The notes below the pieces were generated by a model. The model was not told where the DNA came from. It was given only the letters and a program-made list of their open reading frames with translations, and did not search any database. Below are positions 44,323 to 53,088 of a DNA stretch of 64,000 bases, piece after piece. This DNA comes from an uncultured Blastocatellia bacterium (GTDB taxonomy: Bacteria > Acidobacteriota > Blastocatellia > Pyrinomonadales > Pyrinomonadaceae). Both the position numbers and the translations under genes were made by a program. Location of the stretch: NCBI GenBank assembly GCA_946480785.1, contig CAMLLD010000029.1:1-64000 (forward strand), written 5' to 3'. Position 1 is the stretch's first letter. Every line of letters begins with the position of its first letter.

Positions 44323-44366
44323 CTTACTCAAACCCAGCGATTACCTTACTCAAACTCAGCGATTAC
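44323..44366 (+). repeat. 22-bp tandem duplication
   Basis: Two direct copies of a 22-bp unit (CTTACTCAAAC then CCAGCGATTAC), at 44323-44344 and 44345-44366, differ at one base. They lie just after the orphan antitoxin stop. Confidence 0.8.
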
Positions 44367-44399
44367 ATAGTCTGTCCGCTGCACTTCGTCTCTCGATGT

Positions 44400-45608
44400 T
44401 TACTTCGTCTCTTCCAACTGCTTCCTGATCAGCAGCTCCGCTAAGTCCGGCACCACTTCCCACGCGATCTCGCGGATCACTTTGTCAGACATCAACTCGA
44501 CTGCACGACGGGCGATCGCGTCGATCATTTCGGGTGAAAGTTCTCCCGGCGCGACGGCGCGAACTGCGGATTCAACAGGCGAAGCGGATTGCACGGAAGA
44601 CGCGGATTTTACTTCGGGCTCCGGTTCAGCAATAGCGTAAGAAACCTCTTGTGTGTCGGCGAACGAGTCGTGAATTTCATGTTCGCGCGGAGTTGCTTCC
44701 GTCACCTGTGGCTCGACAAACGTTCGCGCAGGAGGCTCGTACGCGGGCGTTGGTTCGTAGGATCGCGTCGACTCATACGCTGGCGCTGCCTGGTACGCCG
44801 GCGTTGCTTCGTAAGCAGGCGCAGCCTCACTCACGTCATCATCCAACTCCAACACGAAATCATCCGACGCTTCACCAACCGCTTCCAGCTCACCAAGATC
44901 CAACAACACGTCACCGTGCTCCGCGTGCGCATCGTGGCCCGCAACCTGAGAATCGTGCCTCACGCCCACAACCTGAGAATCGTGCGCCGCAACCGACGAA
45001 TCGTCCCTCACATCCGTGACTCCTGTCTCCATGTTCTCCTCACGTGCTAACGATCCCGTTGCGCTAACTGGCTGCGCCGCCTGGGCCTGTAGTTCCGCTG
45101 CCGCATTTTCATCGAGCTGCAGCGTGTCGGCGGTCGTCACTTCCAACTCGTAAGTGTCCATGTGCTCTTCTTCAGCCGCCGCTTCCACATGCGGCAACTC
45201 GAGCGTCGGACTCTCTTTCTCGGCCGGCGGCGGGCTACTCACCAACGCGCCCACCCGGTCGATCAGTCGTCGAATGGATTGAAATGGTTTCGTCAAGATG
45301 TCGTCCGCGCCAACTCTGCGCGCCTCCGCTTCGTCGAACGGCTCAAACGAGCCCACAAGCAGCATCACGGGAATGTGTTTCAACTGCTCGTTCGTTTTGA
45401 CGTATTCGCAAACCTCATAACCGTTAGGTGAGGGCATGAAAACGTCAGCCAGCACCACGTCAGGCCGAATTTCCAGGAGGCGGTCGATTGCTTCCCGGCC
45501 GGTACCGACACTCACGACTTGCACACCTTCATCGGCAAACGTAAGGTCGATGACTTTCTGAATGGTCGCCGAATCGTCGGCAAGTAGGAGTTTGCGACCA
45601 GCTAACAA
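44400..45608 (-). CDS. Response regulator with receiver domain and long variable tail
   Basis: The N-terminal CheY-like receiver has the acidic pair LLADDSATIQ, the phosphorylation Asp in VVLADVFMP and the conserved Lys in ILTKPFQ. A long acidic, low-complexity tail follows, containing repeated Pro-Ala-Tyr-type units (about residues 260-300). A conserved C-terminal helix (IDAIARRAVELMSDKVIREIAWEVVPDLAE) closes it. The TTG at 45608 is chosen because AAAGGA lies 7 nt upstream and it begins the receiver directly; an ATG at 45722 is the alternative. The same layout occurs in acidobacterial and myxobacterial motility or polarity regulators, but the role here is unknown. Confidence 0.82.
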   Translation of the reverse strand: MLAGRKLLLADDSATIQKVIDLTFADEGVQVVSVGTGREAIDRLLEIRPDVVLADVFMPSPNGYEVCEYVKTNEQLKHIPVMLLVGSFEPFDEAEARRVGADDILTKPFQSIRRLIDRVGALVSSPPPAEKESPTLELPHVEAAAEEEHMDTYELEVTTADTLQLDENAAAELQAQAAQPVSATGSLAREENMETGVTDVRDDSSVAAHDSQVVGVRHDSQVAGHDAHAEHGDVLLDLGELEAVGEASDDFVLELDDDVSEAAPAYEATPAYQAAPAYESTRSYEPTPAYEPPARTFVEPQVTEATPREHEIHDSFADTQEVSYAIAEPEPEVKSASSVQSASPVESAVRAVAPGELSPEMIDAIARRAVELMSDKVIREIAWEVVPDLAELLIRKQLEETK

Positions 45609-45741
45609 AGCCTGTTCCTTTAGCTGAATGGCACCATCGGCGGGGCCTTGTGCATGTGCACGGATGGCGCGGGCATGTCGTTCGAAGTGGGCCTTTGAAT
45701 AGGCCCGTATGAAACCTAACACCCGCAGTAAGTGGCAGTCA

Positions 45742-45758
45742 AGAGTTTAGTTTGGCTG
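45742..45758 (+). repeat. Left copy of 17-bp target-site duplication
   Basis: AGAGTTTAGTTTGGCTG is repeated exactly at 47180-47196. The flanking bases differ on both sides, so the repeat is precisely 17 bp. Confidence 0.85.
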
Positions 45759-45765
45759 GTGTGGT

Positions 45766-45810
45766 AACTATATAAAACTGACCTCAGCTTAACCGAATAG
45801 AAATGTCCTC
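45766..45810 (+). repeat. Left IS end: two tandem 20-bp terminal motifs
   Basis: AACTATATAAAACTGACCTC (45766-45785) and AACCGAATAGAAATGTCCTC (45791-45810) share the ends AAC and CCTC and are 25 bp apart. They match, in inverted orientation, the two motifs at the right end (47129-47174). The paired motifs are probably transposase-binding sites. Confidence 0.7.
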
Positions 45811-45856
45811 TAGCATGCGACACCCGAAAGGGTGGCAAATGGAGGGACATTTAACG

Positions 45857-47146
45857 ATGAGCTCGAAAGAGCGCGAGCGGCTGAAGCTGTTTGAAAGAGT
45901 GAAGCGGGCGGAGTTGTCACTGAGAGATGCGGCAGTGATCGGCGGTCTCAGTTATCGGCAGACGCGACGGCTGTACAAACGGTATCGCGAGAGTGGCGAT
46001 CGCGGCCTGGTGCATCGGGGCCGTGGGCGGCCCTCGAATCGAGCCCAACCGGCGGCATTTAAAGCCATCGTTTTAGCCCTTTATCAGGAAAGATATCCTG
46101 ACTTTGGGCCCACGCTGGCGGCTGAGAAGTTGGCGCTCGAAGGTCATGTGGTGGACCACGAGACGTTGCGCGGTTGGTTAATCAAAGCGGGGCTGTGGCA
46201 CAAGCGGCGCAAGCGCGGACGGCATCGCAGTTGGCGCGAGCGCCGGGCGCACTTCGGCGAGTTAGTGCAACTGGATGGTTCACATCACAAATGGTTTGAA
46301 GAACGTGGACCGAAGTGTTGTTTGATGAACATGGTGGACGACGCCCAAGGGACGACCCTCTCACTGCTGGCTGAAGAAGAAACCAGCTTCGCGGCAATGG
46401 CGTTGTTGTGGCGCTGGATCGAGCGTTATGGCGTGCCGCAAAGCCTGTATACAGATAAGAAGAATGTCTATGTAATTGATGAAAAGACGCGCGCTCGCGC
46501 AGCCGATAGCGGCGAAGAAGTGTGGACCCACTTTGGTTGGGCCTGCAAACAACTGGGCATTGATATCATCACCGCGCACTCGCCAGAAGCGAAAGGCCGA
46601 GTAGAACGCAATCACGGCATTTACCAGGATCGCTTAGTGAAAGAATTGCGCCTCGCCGGCATCAACACGATCGCCGCCGCCAACGAGTTCCTCGCTGGCG
46701 GCTATTGCGAGCAACTGAACCAGAAGTTTGCGGTGCCGCCGCGTTCGGCGATTGATTATCACCGCTCGGCCAAAGGGTATGACCTGGCCAGCATCTTCTG
46801 TCTGGAGGAAGAACGCGCCGTGAGTGCCGATTGGGTGGTGCGGTTTGCTAATCAGTTCTATCAACTACAGCCGCCACGCAAAGCCTTGGTAGGCAAAGGA
46901 AGAGTGCGCGTGCAGCGCTATCTTAATGGTGAGCTGCACTTTCGTTATGGTCAACAAGAACTGCGTTACACGCGGCTGCCGGAGCGACCGCAACCACTCA
47001 GTAAAGCAAAGAAGACCAAACTAAGGCGCAACGGCGTAAAGCCCTATGTGCCACCACGTGATCATGCCTGGCGTAAGTTTCAATTCGGCAAAGGAGCACC
47101 GTGGTTAGCTGAGGCACCGCCACCGCCAGAGGGCTTTTCTAAATAG
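45857..47146 (+). CDS. Transposase, ISNCY/IS1202-like family
   Basis: An N-terminal helix-turn-helix (LSLRDAAVIGGLSYRQTRRLYKRY) is followed by the integrase-type DDE core. The first acidic residue lies in VQLDGSHHKWF, the second in SLYTDKKNVY and the glutamate in AKGRVERNHG. The C-terminus is basic. The ATG at 45857 has GGAGGG 10 nt upstream; in-frame ATGs at 45839 and 45803 are alternatives. The stop lies inside the inner right-end motif. No frameshift is seen, so the element may be active. Confidence 0.9.
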   Translation: MSSKERERLKLFERVKRAELSLRDAAVIGGLSYRQTRRLYKRYRESGDRGLVHRGRGRPSNRAQPAAFKAIVLALYQERYPDFGPTLAAEKLALEGHVVDHETLRGWLIKAGLWHKRRKRGRHRSWRERRAHFGELVQLDGSHHKWFEERGPKCCLMNMVDDAQGTTLSLLAEEETSFAAMALLWRWIERYGVPQSLYTDKKNVYVIDEKTRARAADSGEEVWTHFGWACKQLGIDIITAHSPEAKGRVERNHGIYQDRLVKELRLAGINTIAAANEFLAGGYCEQLNQKFAVPPRSAIDYHRSAKGYDLASIFCLEEERAVSADWVVRFANQFYQLQPPRKALVGKGRVRVQRYLNGELHFRYGQQELRYTRLPERPQPLSKAKKTKLRRNGVKPYVPPRDHAWRKFQFGKGAPWLAEAPPPPEGFSK

Positions 47147-47174
47147 TTAAGCGAGAGGGCGTTTCTAAATAGCT
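47129..47174 (-). repeat. Right IS end: two tandem 20-bp terminal motifs
   Basis: GAGGGCTTTTCTAAATAGTT (47129-47148) and GAGGGCGTTTCTAAATAGCT (47155-47174) differ at two positions and lie 26 bp apart, start to start. They are inverted relatives of the left-end motifs. Confidence 0.75.
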
Positions 47175-47179
47175 CTGAC

Positions 47180-47196
47180 AGAGTTTAGTTTGGCTG
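47180..47196 (+). repeat. Right copy of 17-bp target-site duplication
   Basis: This is the exact second copy of the 17-bp sequence at 45742-45758. It lies 13 bp before the 3' end of the GspG-like gene. Confidence 0.85.
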
Positions 47197-47209
47197 CGCG
47201 AGGTGCGCT

Positions 47210-48100
47210 TTACGGCGTGGGGCCGGAGAGGACGATGTCGTCCGAGGTGTTGGGTTTGCCGTCGGGGCCGAGCGAGCGCAGGGAGAAGCGGTCCGTTTCG
47301 CCGTCGTATTGATAAGGGCGATGCCACGGATCGACGCGGATCACGCGCGCCAGATAGTGCGGGCTTAAGTGATCGATCAGCACGGACTCTTTGTCGGAGA
47401 CGACGAAGGAACCGCGCGCGCGGCGGAAGTCGATCAACGCGTTTGCGATCGCGGCGAGATCGTTTGTGGCGCTCGCGCGTTTCGCTTCGTTGTACGCGGT
47501 GGCGAATGTGTCGAGGATGGTCCAATCGCGAGTGCCGCTTTTGAAGGCGGAGACGCGCCAGCCGCGAGTGTCACGCACTAAACGGAAGTCGACGCGAATC
47601 GAAGATTCGATCAAGGCGGACGACTCGGAGCCGAAGGGTAGATCGAGTGACGACAGATCTTTGATACGCACTTCATCCGACGGCAAGGTCACGCCTAGTA
47701 ACTCTGATACCAAACAGCGTGCACGTTTCACTGTCATCGCTGAGGCGGCAGCGTCGTGGCCGAATTGCGGCGGCGTGTCGCAACTTCCGGCTGGTAGTTT
47801 CGCGCCGAGCGCCTGGGCGATCAGATCGAGTCGTTCCCAAGTGTCCTGGCCGGTTCTGATCTCGCTCAAGCGCCAGTGACCGTCGGTCGTTTTCGCGCGA
47901 AAGATTGCGTCGATTTCAGCGGACGCTTCGGCGACGCCCTCACCGCTCGTGTTGACCCGCTGCACACGCACATCGCCACTCGCTAACGAAGCGCCAAACA
48001 TCGTTTGGATCGCTTTGCGCAGGTCTTTGTTGGAGGGATTTGCGCCGAGGGCCACTGGCGCGAGTGCCCAAAGGGAGATGAATAAAAGCAGGAACTTCAT
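47210..48100 (-). CDS. Secreted protein with GspG-like C-terminal domain
   Basis: The 296-aa protein has a cleavable-type signal peptide (MKFLLLFISLWALAPVALG). Two internally similar regions rich in the pattern 'RLxxDTRGWRVSAFKSG' follow. The C-terminal domain of about 80 residues resembles the type II secretion major pseudopilin: DPWHRPYQYDG then SLGPDGKPNTSDDI, the calcium-loop region of GspG. The N-terminal pseudopilin helix and methylation site are missing, so it is not itself a pilin. The ATG at 48100 is preferred to one at 48145. Its role is unknown. Confidence 0.7.
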   Translation of the reverse strand: MKFLLLFISLWALAPVALGANPSNKDLRKAIQTMFGASLASGDVRVQRVNTSGEGVAEASAEIDAIFRAKTTDGHWRLSEIRTGQDTWERLDLIAQALGAKLPAGSCDTPPQFGHDAAASAMTVKRARCLVSELLGVTLPSDEVRIKDLSSLDLPFGSESSALIESSIRVDFRLVRDTRGWRVSAFKSGTRDWTILDTFATAYNEAKRASATNDLAAIANALIDFRRARGSFVVSDKESVLIDHLSPHYLARVIRVDPWHRPYQYDGETDRFSLRSLGPDGKPNTSDDIVLSGPTP

Positions 48101-48240
48101 CACACGAAAGTCCGCAAGGTCAGCCTCAAACTCAACAACAAACACAAGAGGTCAACGCAGAGGTCGCAATGTTAACTCAACATACACGCAACAGGTCGAC
48201 GCTGAGGTTTGCGATCACCCGCTTGTAGCTCCAATCACGT

Positions 48241-48660
48241 TTACTCGCTCGCCGGCTTACCAATCAACATCTGTAACATAATTTGAAGTTGCGCAGTCGT
48301 GAACGGTTTCGGCAGGAACACGATCGCGCCCGCGGAGAAACTGTCCGACGAAAGCTTCGGATCCTGCTCGGCCGTCATCATCATCACCGGAATCGTGCGC
48401 AGCCGTTCCTCGGCTTTCATGTAGCGCACGAGTTCCGGTCCGGAGATGTGCGGCATAACTACGTCCAGAATCGCCGCAGTGAAGTTCGGATCCGCCTGCA
48501 ACAACTTGTAAGCCTCGCGCCCGTCGCGCGCCGTCACCACCGTGAAGTTCTCTTTCTCGAGAATCGTGGCGACGAGCCGCAGTATCGCCGGATCGTCATC
48601 AGCGACGAGCATGCGGCCGCGCGGGCCCGCGTCGGTATTCATTGCGTTCTCGTTTTCCAT
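48241..48660 (-). CDS. Single-domain response regulator (CheY-like)
   Basis: The 139-aa protein is one receiver domain with the acidic pocket MLVADDDPA, the phosphorylated Asp in AAILDVVMPH, the Thr in VMMMTAEQ and the Lys in FLPKPF. It has no output domain, so it probably passes phosphate or binds a partner. No histidine kinase is adjacent. It follows pdxA by 27 nt on the same strand. Confidence 0.9.
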   Translation of the reverse strand: MENENAMNTDAGPRGRMLVADDDPAILRLVATILEKENFTVVTARDGREAYKLLQADPNFTAAILDVVMPHISGPELVRYMKAEERLRTIPVMMMTAEQDPKLSSDSFSAGAIVFLPKPFTTAQLQIMLQMLIGKPASE

Positions 48661-48687
48661 GTAAGGTTACTCACTCCCACAAAGTAG

Positions 48688-49749
48688 TCAGACTTCCACC
48701 GGGCGGCAACTCTCGCCGGCTCTCGTCGAGAGCTCAGCAGCAAGTTTGATCGCGGCCACCATACTCGAGTGCTCCGCGATACCTTTGCCCGCAATGTCAA
48801 AAGCCGTGCCGTGGTCCACCGAAGTCCTGATGAACGGCAGACCTAACGTCACGTTCACTGCCTCACCAAACGACAAACACTTTACCGGAATCATCGCCTG
48901 ATCGTGATAGTTCGCAATGACCGCGTCGAACTCGCCACGCGACGCGCGCAGAAAAACCGTGTCTGCCGAGAAAGGTCCCTGCACGTTCATGTCGTCACGC
49001 CGGCACGCATCGATCGCCGGCACGATCTCCGAAGCTTCTTCCACTCCGAACAGTCCGCCTTCAGCTCCGTGCGGATTCAACGCCGCCACCGCGATGCGCG
49101 GTTTCTCGATGCCCCAACGTTGCAACTCGCGATTCGTCAGGTTCACTCTACTAATGATGCGATCGCGCTCGACTAACCTGATCGCTTCCGCGAGCGGCAC
49201 GTGCGTCGACAACAACACGATGCGCAGATTACCAGCAACAAAAGCCATCGCGTACTCTTCGGCGCCCGTGAGATGCGCGAAGAATTCCGTGTGGCCGGGA
49301 AAACTGTAGCCGCCGAGAAACAAGGCGCGTTTGTTGATCGGGGCGGTCGCAACAGCGTCGATGCTGCCGGCCGCGCACAACTCAACCGCGGCTTCAATGT
49401 ATCCACCCGCCGCTTTACCAGCCGCGCCCGATTCAATACCGGGCTCGATAAGACCGGTGATGTTGTCGAGATGATAGATGACGGGCTCGGAGTGTTCCGG
49501 AAACGGCTCGTCGGCGCGCACGATGTCGTAACCGGATTGCAGATCGAGAGTACGCGCAGTGTGAGCGAGTAACTGCGCGTCACCGATGATTACTGGAATG
49601 CAAGCGCGCCGGACTTCTTCTTCAGCGACCGCCTTGAGCACGACCTCGGGCCCAATCCCGGCAGGGTCTCCCATCGTGATGCCGATGCGCGGCAAAACTC
49701 GCCTGGGGCGAGGACCCGGGTCATTTGGGCTTTGATCTGAGTGTCGCAT
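48688..49749 (-). CDS. pdxA: 4-hydroxythreonine-4-phosphate dehydrogenase PdxA
   Basis: PdxA is the NAD-dependent oxidative decarboxylase of the DXP-dependent pyridoxal-phosphate pathway. The 353-aa sequence has the ITMGDPAGIGPE start, TAPINK, and three metal histidines in GHTEF, LNPHGAEGG and NYHDQAMIP. The ending motif is TSVDHGTAFDIAGKG. The first 20 residues are proline-rich and may be mis-annotated. It lies between the Hfq-like gene and a response regulator. Confidence 0.95.
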   Translation of the reverse strand: MRHSDQSPNDPGPRPRRVLPRIGITMGDPAGIGPEVVLKAVAEEEVRRACIPVIIGDAQLLAHTARTLDLQSGYDIVRADEPFPEHSEPVIYHLDNITGLIEPGIESGAAGKAAGGYIEAAVELCAAGSIDAVATAPINKRALFLGGYSFPGHTEFFAHLTGAEEYAMAFVAGNLRIVLLSTHVPLAEAIRLVERDRIISRVNLTNRELQRWGIEKPRIAVAALNPHGAEGGLFGVEEASEIVPAIDACRRDDMNVQGPFSADTVFLRASRGEFDAVIANYHDQAMIPVKCLSFGEAVNVTLGLPFIRTSVDHGTAFDIAGKGIAEHSSMVAAIKLAAELSTRAGESCRPVEV

Positions 49750-49813
49750 TGCTTGAGGCGACGGCGCTGTTGTCCAGGGACGAAGATCTCAACGGGCGAG
49801 ACTGAACAACTTC

Positions 49814-50224
49814 TCAGGCACTGGCACTTTCAACACGCTCGTCGGCCTTGTAGATATATTTGATGTTCCGCTTGAGCACCAATAGGTTCGGCGCACCCTT
49901 GCGATTAACCTTCAGCGCGCCACGATCGTACCACTCGATCGTGCCTTCGATCTCTTCTCCATCGAGCAGAACGAGCACCATGGGAGTGTGCGCATCGATC
50001 TGTTTCTTGTAATAGAAGATCTCGGCGTTGGTTTCACTGGGAGGTGGAACTCTCTTCTTTACCTGGACCGGCGTGTGTTGTGGTTGTGGTGCACGAGGCT
50101 GGCCACCACCACTGTTTTCATTAGCGGCGCGGGAACTCCCATTCGAACGCTCTCTGGGCTGCGGAACTTCTCGGGCTTTGCCTTTGACTTCCGCGAGTGT
50201 AGTTCTGATGAGTTTACGATTCAC
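49814..50224 (-). CDS. hfq: Hfq-like Sm-domain RNA-binding protein with long N-terminal extension
   Basis: The C-terminal 65 residues read as an Sm/Hfq domain: the helix TNAEIFYYKKQIDAHTP, Sm1 VLVLLDGEEIEGTIEWYD, then ALKVNRKGAPNLLVLKRNIKYIY. Hfq forms hexamers that pair small RNAs with mRNAs. The first 60 residues are basic, Pro/Gly/Asn-rich and probably disordered, which is unusual because Hfq extensions are normally C-terminal. The GTG at 50224 is chosen for its ideal ribosome site GGAGGT (50234-50239), 9 nt upstream; an ATG at 50260 is the alternative. Confidence 0.72.
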   Translation of the reverse strand: MNRKLIRTTLAEVKGKAREVPQPRERSNGSSRAANENSGGGQPRAPQPQHTPVQVKKRVPPPSETNAEIFYYKKQIDAHTPMVLVLLDGEEIEGTIEWYDRGALKVNRKGAPNLLVLKRNIKYIYKADERVESASA

Positions 50225-50520
50225 GTGATTATTACCTCCAAAATTCCTACGACGGGCCATTCACCCGTCACGAAGCCATCTTGTATAGACACAGGGATCG
50301 ATTAATGCTCGCAGGCTGTGGCCCATCCGAGGAGAGGAACGTACATTTACCCGTAATGGAATTTTCCTGCAAGGATTGGCGACATGCTACACAACCAGCG
50401 CAGAAAAAGCAAAGGAGAAAACTTCTTTATTTTGCTATTTTTACTGCAAGAGATGATGCATCTGTGTTAACCGTGTCTCGCTGCTTTACAAAACACGAGA
50501 CACGGATCTTCACCACAGAT
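50225..50520. other. Gap between ftsZ and the Hfq-like gene, with a strong hairpin
   Basis: No gene is supported in this 296-bp gap. Its main structure lies just after the ftsZ stop: outer arms ATCTGTG (50460-50466) and CACAGAT (50514-50520) enclose perfect inner arms CCGTGTCTCG (50471-50480) and CGAGACACGG (50496-50505). Read from ftsZ, no U-run follows directly, so it may be a 3' mRNA-stabilising stem or repeat-derived. An A/T-rich tract lies at 50398-50448. A weak promoter-like pair for the Hfq-like gene may be present on the minus strand but is not secure. Confidence 0.5.
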
Positions 50521-51675
50521 TTAGTCGGCCTTCTTGCGGATGAACGTGGGCACGTCGAGATCGTCAACGCGCGGATTCGCCATCATCGGCCGCGGCAGAT
50601 CGTCAGCGGGACGCGGAATGTAGCGCGGTGGAGGCGCAGGCATCGCCGTCGTCGCCGCAGCCGTCGCCAGCGACGTCACTTCCTTGTCAAAGCCGGTAGC
50701 GATCACAGTGATCTTCATCTCGTCGGTCAGGTTCTCATCGATCACCGCGCCGAAGATGATGTTCGCATCGTCGTCAGCCGACTCGCGAATGATCGACGAA
50801 GCCGCGTTGACTTCAAACAACGTCAGGTCCGGCCCGCCGGTGATATTGATCAAAACACCCTTCGCGCCCTGAATCGTCGCTTCTTCCAGCAACGGCGACG
50901 AGATCGCCTGCTGCGTCGCTTCGATCGCGCGGTTCTCCCCAGTCGCCCGGCCTGCTCCCATCAGCGCCATACCCATGCCCTGCATGATCGACTTCACATC
51001 GGCGAAGTCGAGGTTGATCAAACCGGGCACAGTGATCAGATCGCTGATGCCCTGCACTGCCTGACGCAACACGTCGTCGGCAACGCGAAATGAATCCGCC
51101 AGCGAGACACCACGATCCACTGTGTGCAGCAGACGCTCGTTCGGGATCGTGATCACGGTGTCGACACACTCGCGCAACTCGCGCAATCCCTGATCGGCTT
51201 GCTGCATGCGCCGGCGTCCTTCGAAGTGAAACGGCTTAGTCACGACGGCGACAGTCAACGCGTCGAGCTCGGTGGCGAGTGAAGCAATGATCGGCGCCGC
51301 GCCCGTGCCGGTGCCGCCGCCGAGACCCGTCGTCACGAAAACCATGTCGGCGCCTTCGAGCACTTCAATGATCTTATCGGTGTCTTCGAGTGCGGCTTCG
51401 CGACCAACGCCCGGATCGGCGCCCGCGCCGAGTCCTTTAGTTAATCTGCTGCCGAGTTGAATCTTGATTGGGGCGCGTGAACGTTTGAGCGCCTGGAGAT
51501 CTGTGTTGGCGACGAGGAACTCGATGCCTTCGATGCCCGCTTCGATCATGCGATTGACGGCGTTGCTGCCGCCACCGCCGATGCCGATCACTTTTATCCG
51601 CGCTCCAGTGAGTGGTGGATCGTCGTCGATGAAAATATTAATGCCGGTTCCGGGTTGACGAGTGTCCGGTGTCAT
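50521..51675 (-). CDS. ftsZ: Cell division protein FtsZ
   Basis: FtsZ is the tubulin-like GTPase that forms the Z-ring. The 384-aa sequence has [13 protein letters not shown], the tubulin signature [11 protein letters not shown] and the [13 protein letters not shown]7 loop. A proline-rich linker precedes the conserved C-terminal peptide [10 protein letters not shown], which binds FtsA and other partners. The ATG at 51675 is chosen for GAGAGG 8 nt upstream; the open frame extends further up without a family match. It is 133 nt after ftsA and is the last dcw gene. Confidence 0.97.
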   Translation of the reverse strand: MTPDTRQPGTGINIFIDDDPPLTGARIKVIGIGGGGSNAVNRMIEAGIEGIEFLVANTDLQALKRSRAPIKIQLGSRLTKGLGAGADPGVGREAALEDTDKIIEVLEGADMVFVTTGLGGGTGTGAAPIIASLATELDALTVAVVTKPFHFEGRRRMQQADQGLRELRECVDTVITIPNERLLHTVDRGVSLADSFRVADDVLRQAVQGISDLITVPGLINLDFADVKSIMQGMGMALMGAGRATGENRAIEATQQAISSPLLEEATIQGAKGVLINITGGPDLTLFEVNAASSIIRESADDDANIIFGAVIDENLTDEMKITVIATGFDKEVTSLATAAATTAMPAPPPRYIPRPADDLPRPMMANPRVDDLDVPTFIRKKAD

Positions 51676-51808
51676 AGTTATGTCCTCTCTCCCAAAACGG
51701 GATGGCTTCCAAGGCCGCCTTCGTTTATGTTGGGCTGCTTGCGCCATCGGCATCGATATCTTGCGGACAATATCTTGTGCAACCGGGGCGCAAGCATACA
51801 ACAACTTG

Positions 51809-53071
51809 TCAGAAAATACTACCGAAACGATTTTTAAAACGTGATACAAAGTGCGTCAGCTTGCCTGTAGATCCGCGACGACTGACACCTGTGCGTATCT
51901 CTGCTGCTTGCGTGCGATGAGCGAGTAACGCAAGACCGGCAGCCGCGGCCCACGCGGGACTCTGTATGTCTTCAATCAACCCGCCAAAGCGATCTCGTTC
52001 GGGATAGCCAAGCCGCACCGGCGCATCGAATACCTGCTCGGCGATTTCAGTCATGCCGTGCAACAACGCGCCGCCGCCGGTGAGCACGACGCCGCTCGAG
52101 AGTTGTCGTTCCCAACCAGACTCTTTGATCTCGTCGGCCACGTGCATCAACACTTCTTCCGCACGTGGTTGCAGGATGTCGCAAAGGATCTGGCGCGAGA
52201 GTTGTCGTGGCGGACGCCCACCGACAGAAGGCACGTCGACGAGTTCGCCGCGCTCCATCTCGCTGAGCGAGCTGCTGCACGCGCAACCGACCGTGCGTTT
52301 GATCTTCTCGGCTTCGGGAATCGGCGTGCGCAAACCAAATGCGATGTCGTTTGTAAAGTGCGAGCCGCCGAGCGGAAACACAGCGGTGTGTTGCACTGCG
52401 CCGCGTTGATAAATAATGAGTCCTGTCGTTTCCGCGCCGACGTCCACGAGCGCGGCGCCGAATTCCTTGTCGTCTTCAGTCAACGAAGCTTCCGCCGCGG
52501 CCAGTTGTTCGAGGACCATATCGGCGACGACGAGTCCGGCGCGGTTCACGGCGTTGATCGCGTTCTGCCGCGCCGTGACGGGACTCGTAACTATGTGCAC
52601 CTTCACGGCGAGACGCGCGCCGATCATCCCCACCGGATCGTTGATGCCGTCTTGATCGTCGACGATGAATTCCTGCGGCAGTCGATCGACAATCTCGCGG
52701 CCGGCAGGCAGTTGAATCGCACACGCTGAATCGATCGCGCGGCGCACATCTTCAGCGACGATCTCGCGGTCGCGACCCGAAACCGCGACGATCGCCTGGC
52801 CGTTGAAGCCGAGTATGTGCGAGCCCGCGAGATTGATCGTCACTTCCTCCGCTTCCAAACCGCTCATCCGTTCCGCTTCTTCGACTGCTTTCTTGATCGC
52901 ATCAACCGCGGCGTCGGGATTGACGATGACGCCCTTGCGCAGGCCGCGCGCATCCGCTTCGCCGATGCCGACCACTTCAAGCAACCCACCTTCGCCCGGC
53001 TCGCCGGCAATACACGTAACTTTGCTGGTCCCAATGTCGAGACCGATTGTGTGTTGCGTGCGCTTGGCCAT
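51809..53071 (-). CDS. ftsA: Cell division protein FtsA
   Basis: FtsA is the actin-like protein that anchors FtsZ to the membrane. The 420-aa sequence opens [11 protein letters not shown], contains the SHILGFNG and [12 protein letters not shown] phosphate motifs and [13 protein letters not shown]. It ends in a short amphipathic helix ([13 protein letters not shown]) that would bind membrane. AAGGAG lies 9 nt before the ATG. It follows ftsQ by 17 nt. Confidence 0.97.
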   Translation of the reverse strand: MAKRTQHTIGLDIGTSKVTCIAGEPGEGGLLEVVGIGEADARGLRKGVIVNPDAAVDAIKKAVEEAERMSGLEAEEVTINLAGSHILGFNGQAIVAVSGRDREIVAEDVRRAIDSACAIQLPAGREIVDRLPQEFIVDDQDGINDPVGMIGARLAVKVHIVTSPVTARQNAINAVNRAGLVVADMVLEQLAAAEASLTEDDKEFGAALVDVGAETTGLIIYQRGAVQHTAVFPLGGSHFTNDIAFGLRTPIPEAEKIKRTVGCACSSSLSEMERGELVDVPSVGGRPPRQLSRQILCDILQPRAEEVLMHVADEIKESGWERQLSSGVVLTGGGALLHGMTEIAEQVFDAPVRLGYPERDRFGGLIEDIQSPAWAAAAGLALLAHRTQAAEIRTGVSRRGSTGKLTHFVSRFKNRFGSIF

Positions 53072-53088
53072 CGGGGGATGCTCCTTGG

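Larger units (their letters stand above)
45759..47179 (+). mobile_element. Insertion sequence of ISNCY/IS1202-like type, complete (about 1421 bp)
   Basis: The element is bounded by 17-bp direct repeats and carries one intact DDE transposase. Each end holds two tandem copies of a 20-bp motif about 25 bp apart. The left copies are at 45766-45785 and 45791-45810. The right copies, inverted, are at 47129-47148 and 47155-47174. It lies between a GspG-like gene and a response-regulator gene, on the opposite strand to both. Long target duplications are known for IS1202-related elements, which agrees with the transposase type. Confidence 0.85.

Noticed and set aside
44323..44366. Possible start of a CRISPR array
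   Set aside because: There are only two copies, directly adjacent without spacers, so this is a simple tandem duplication.
48149..48215. Imperfect direct repeat (AGGTCAACGCAGAGGTCGCA and a related copy)
   Set aside because: The two copies match only partly and have no clear role; too weak to list as a feature.
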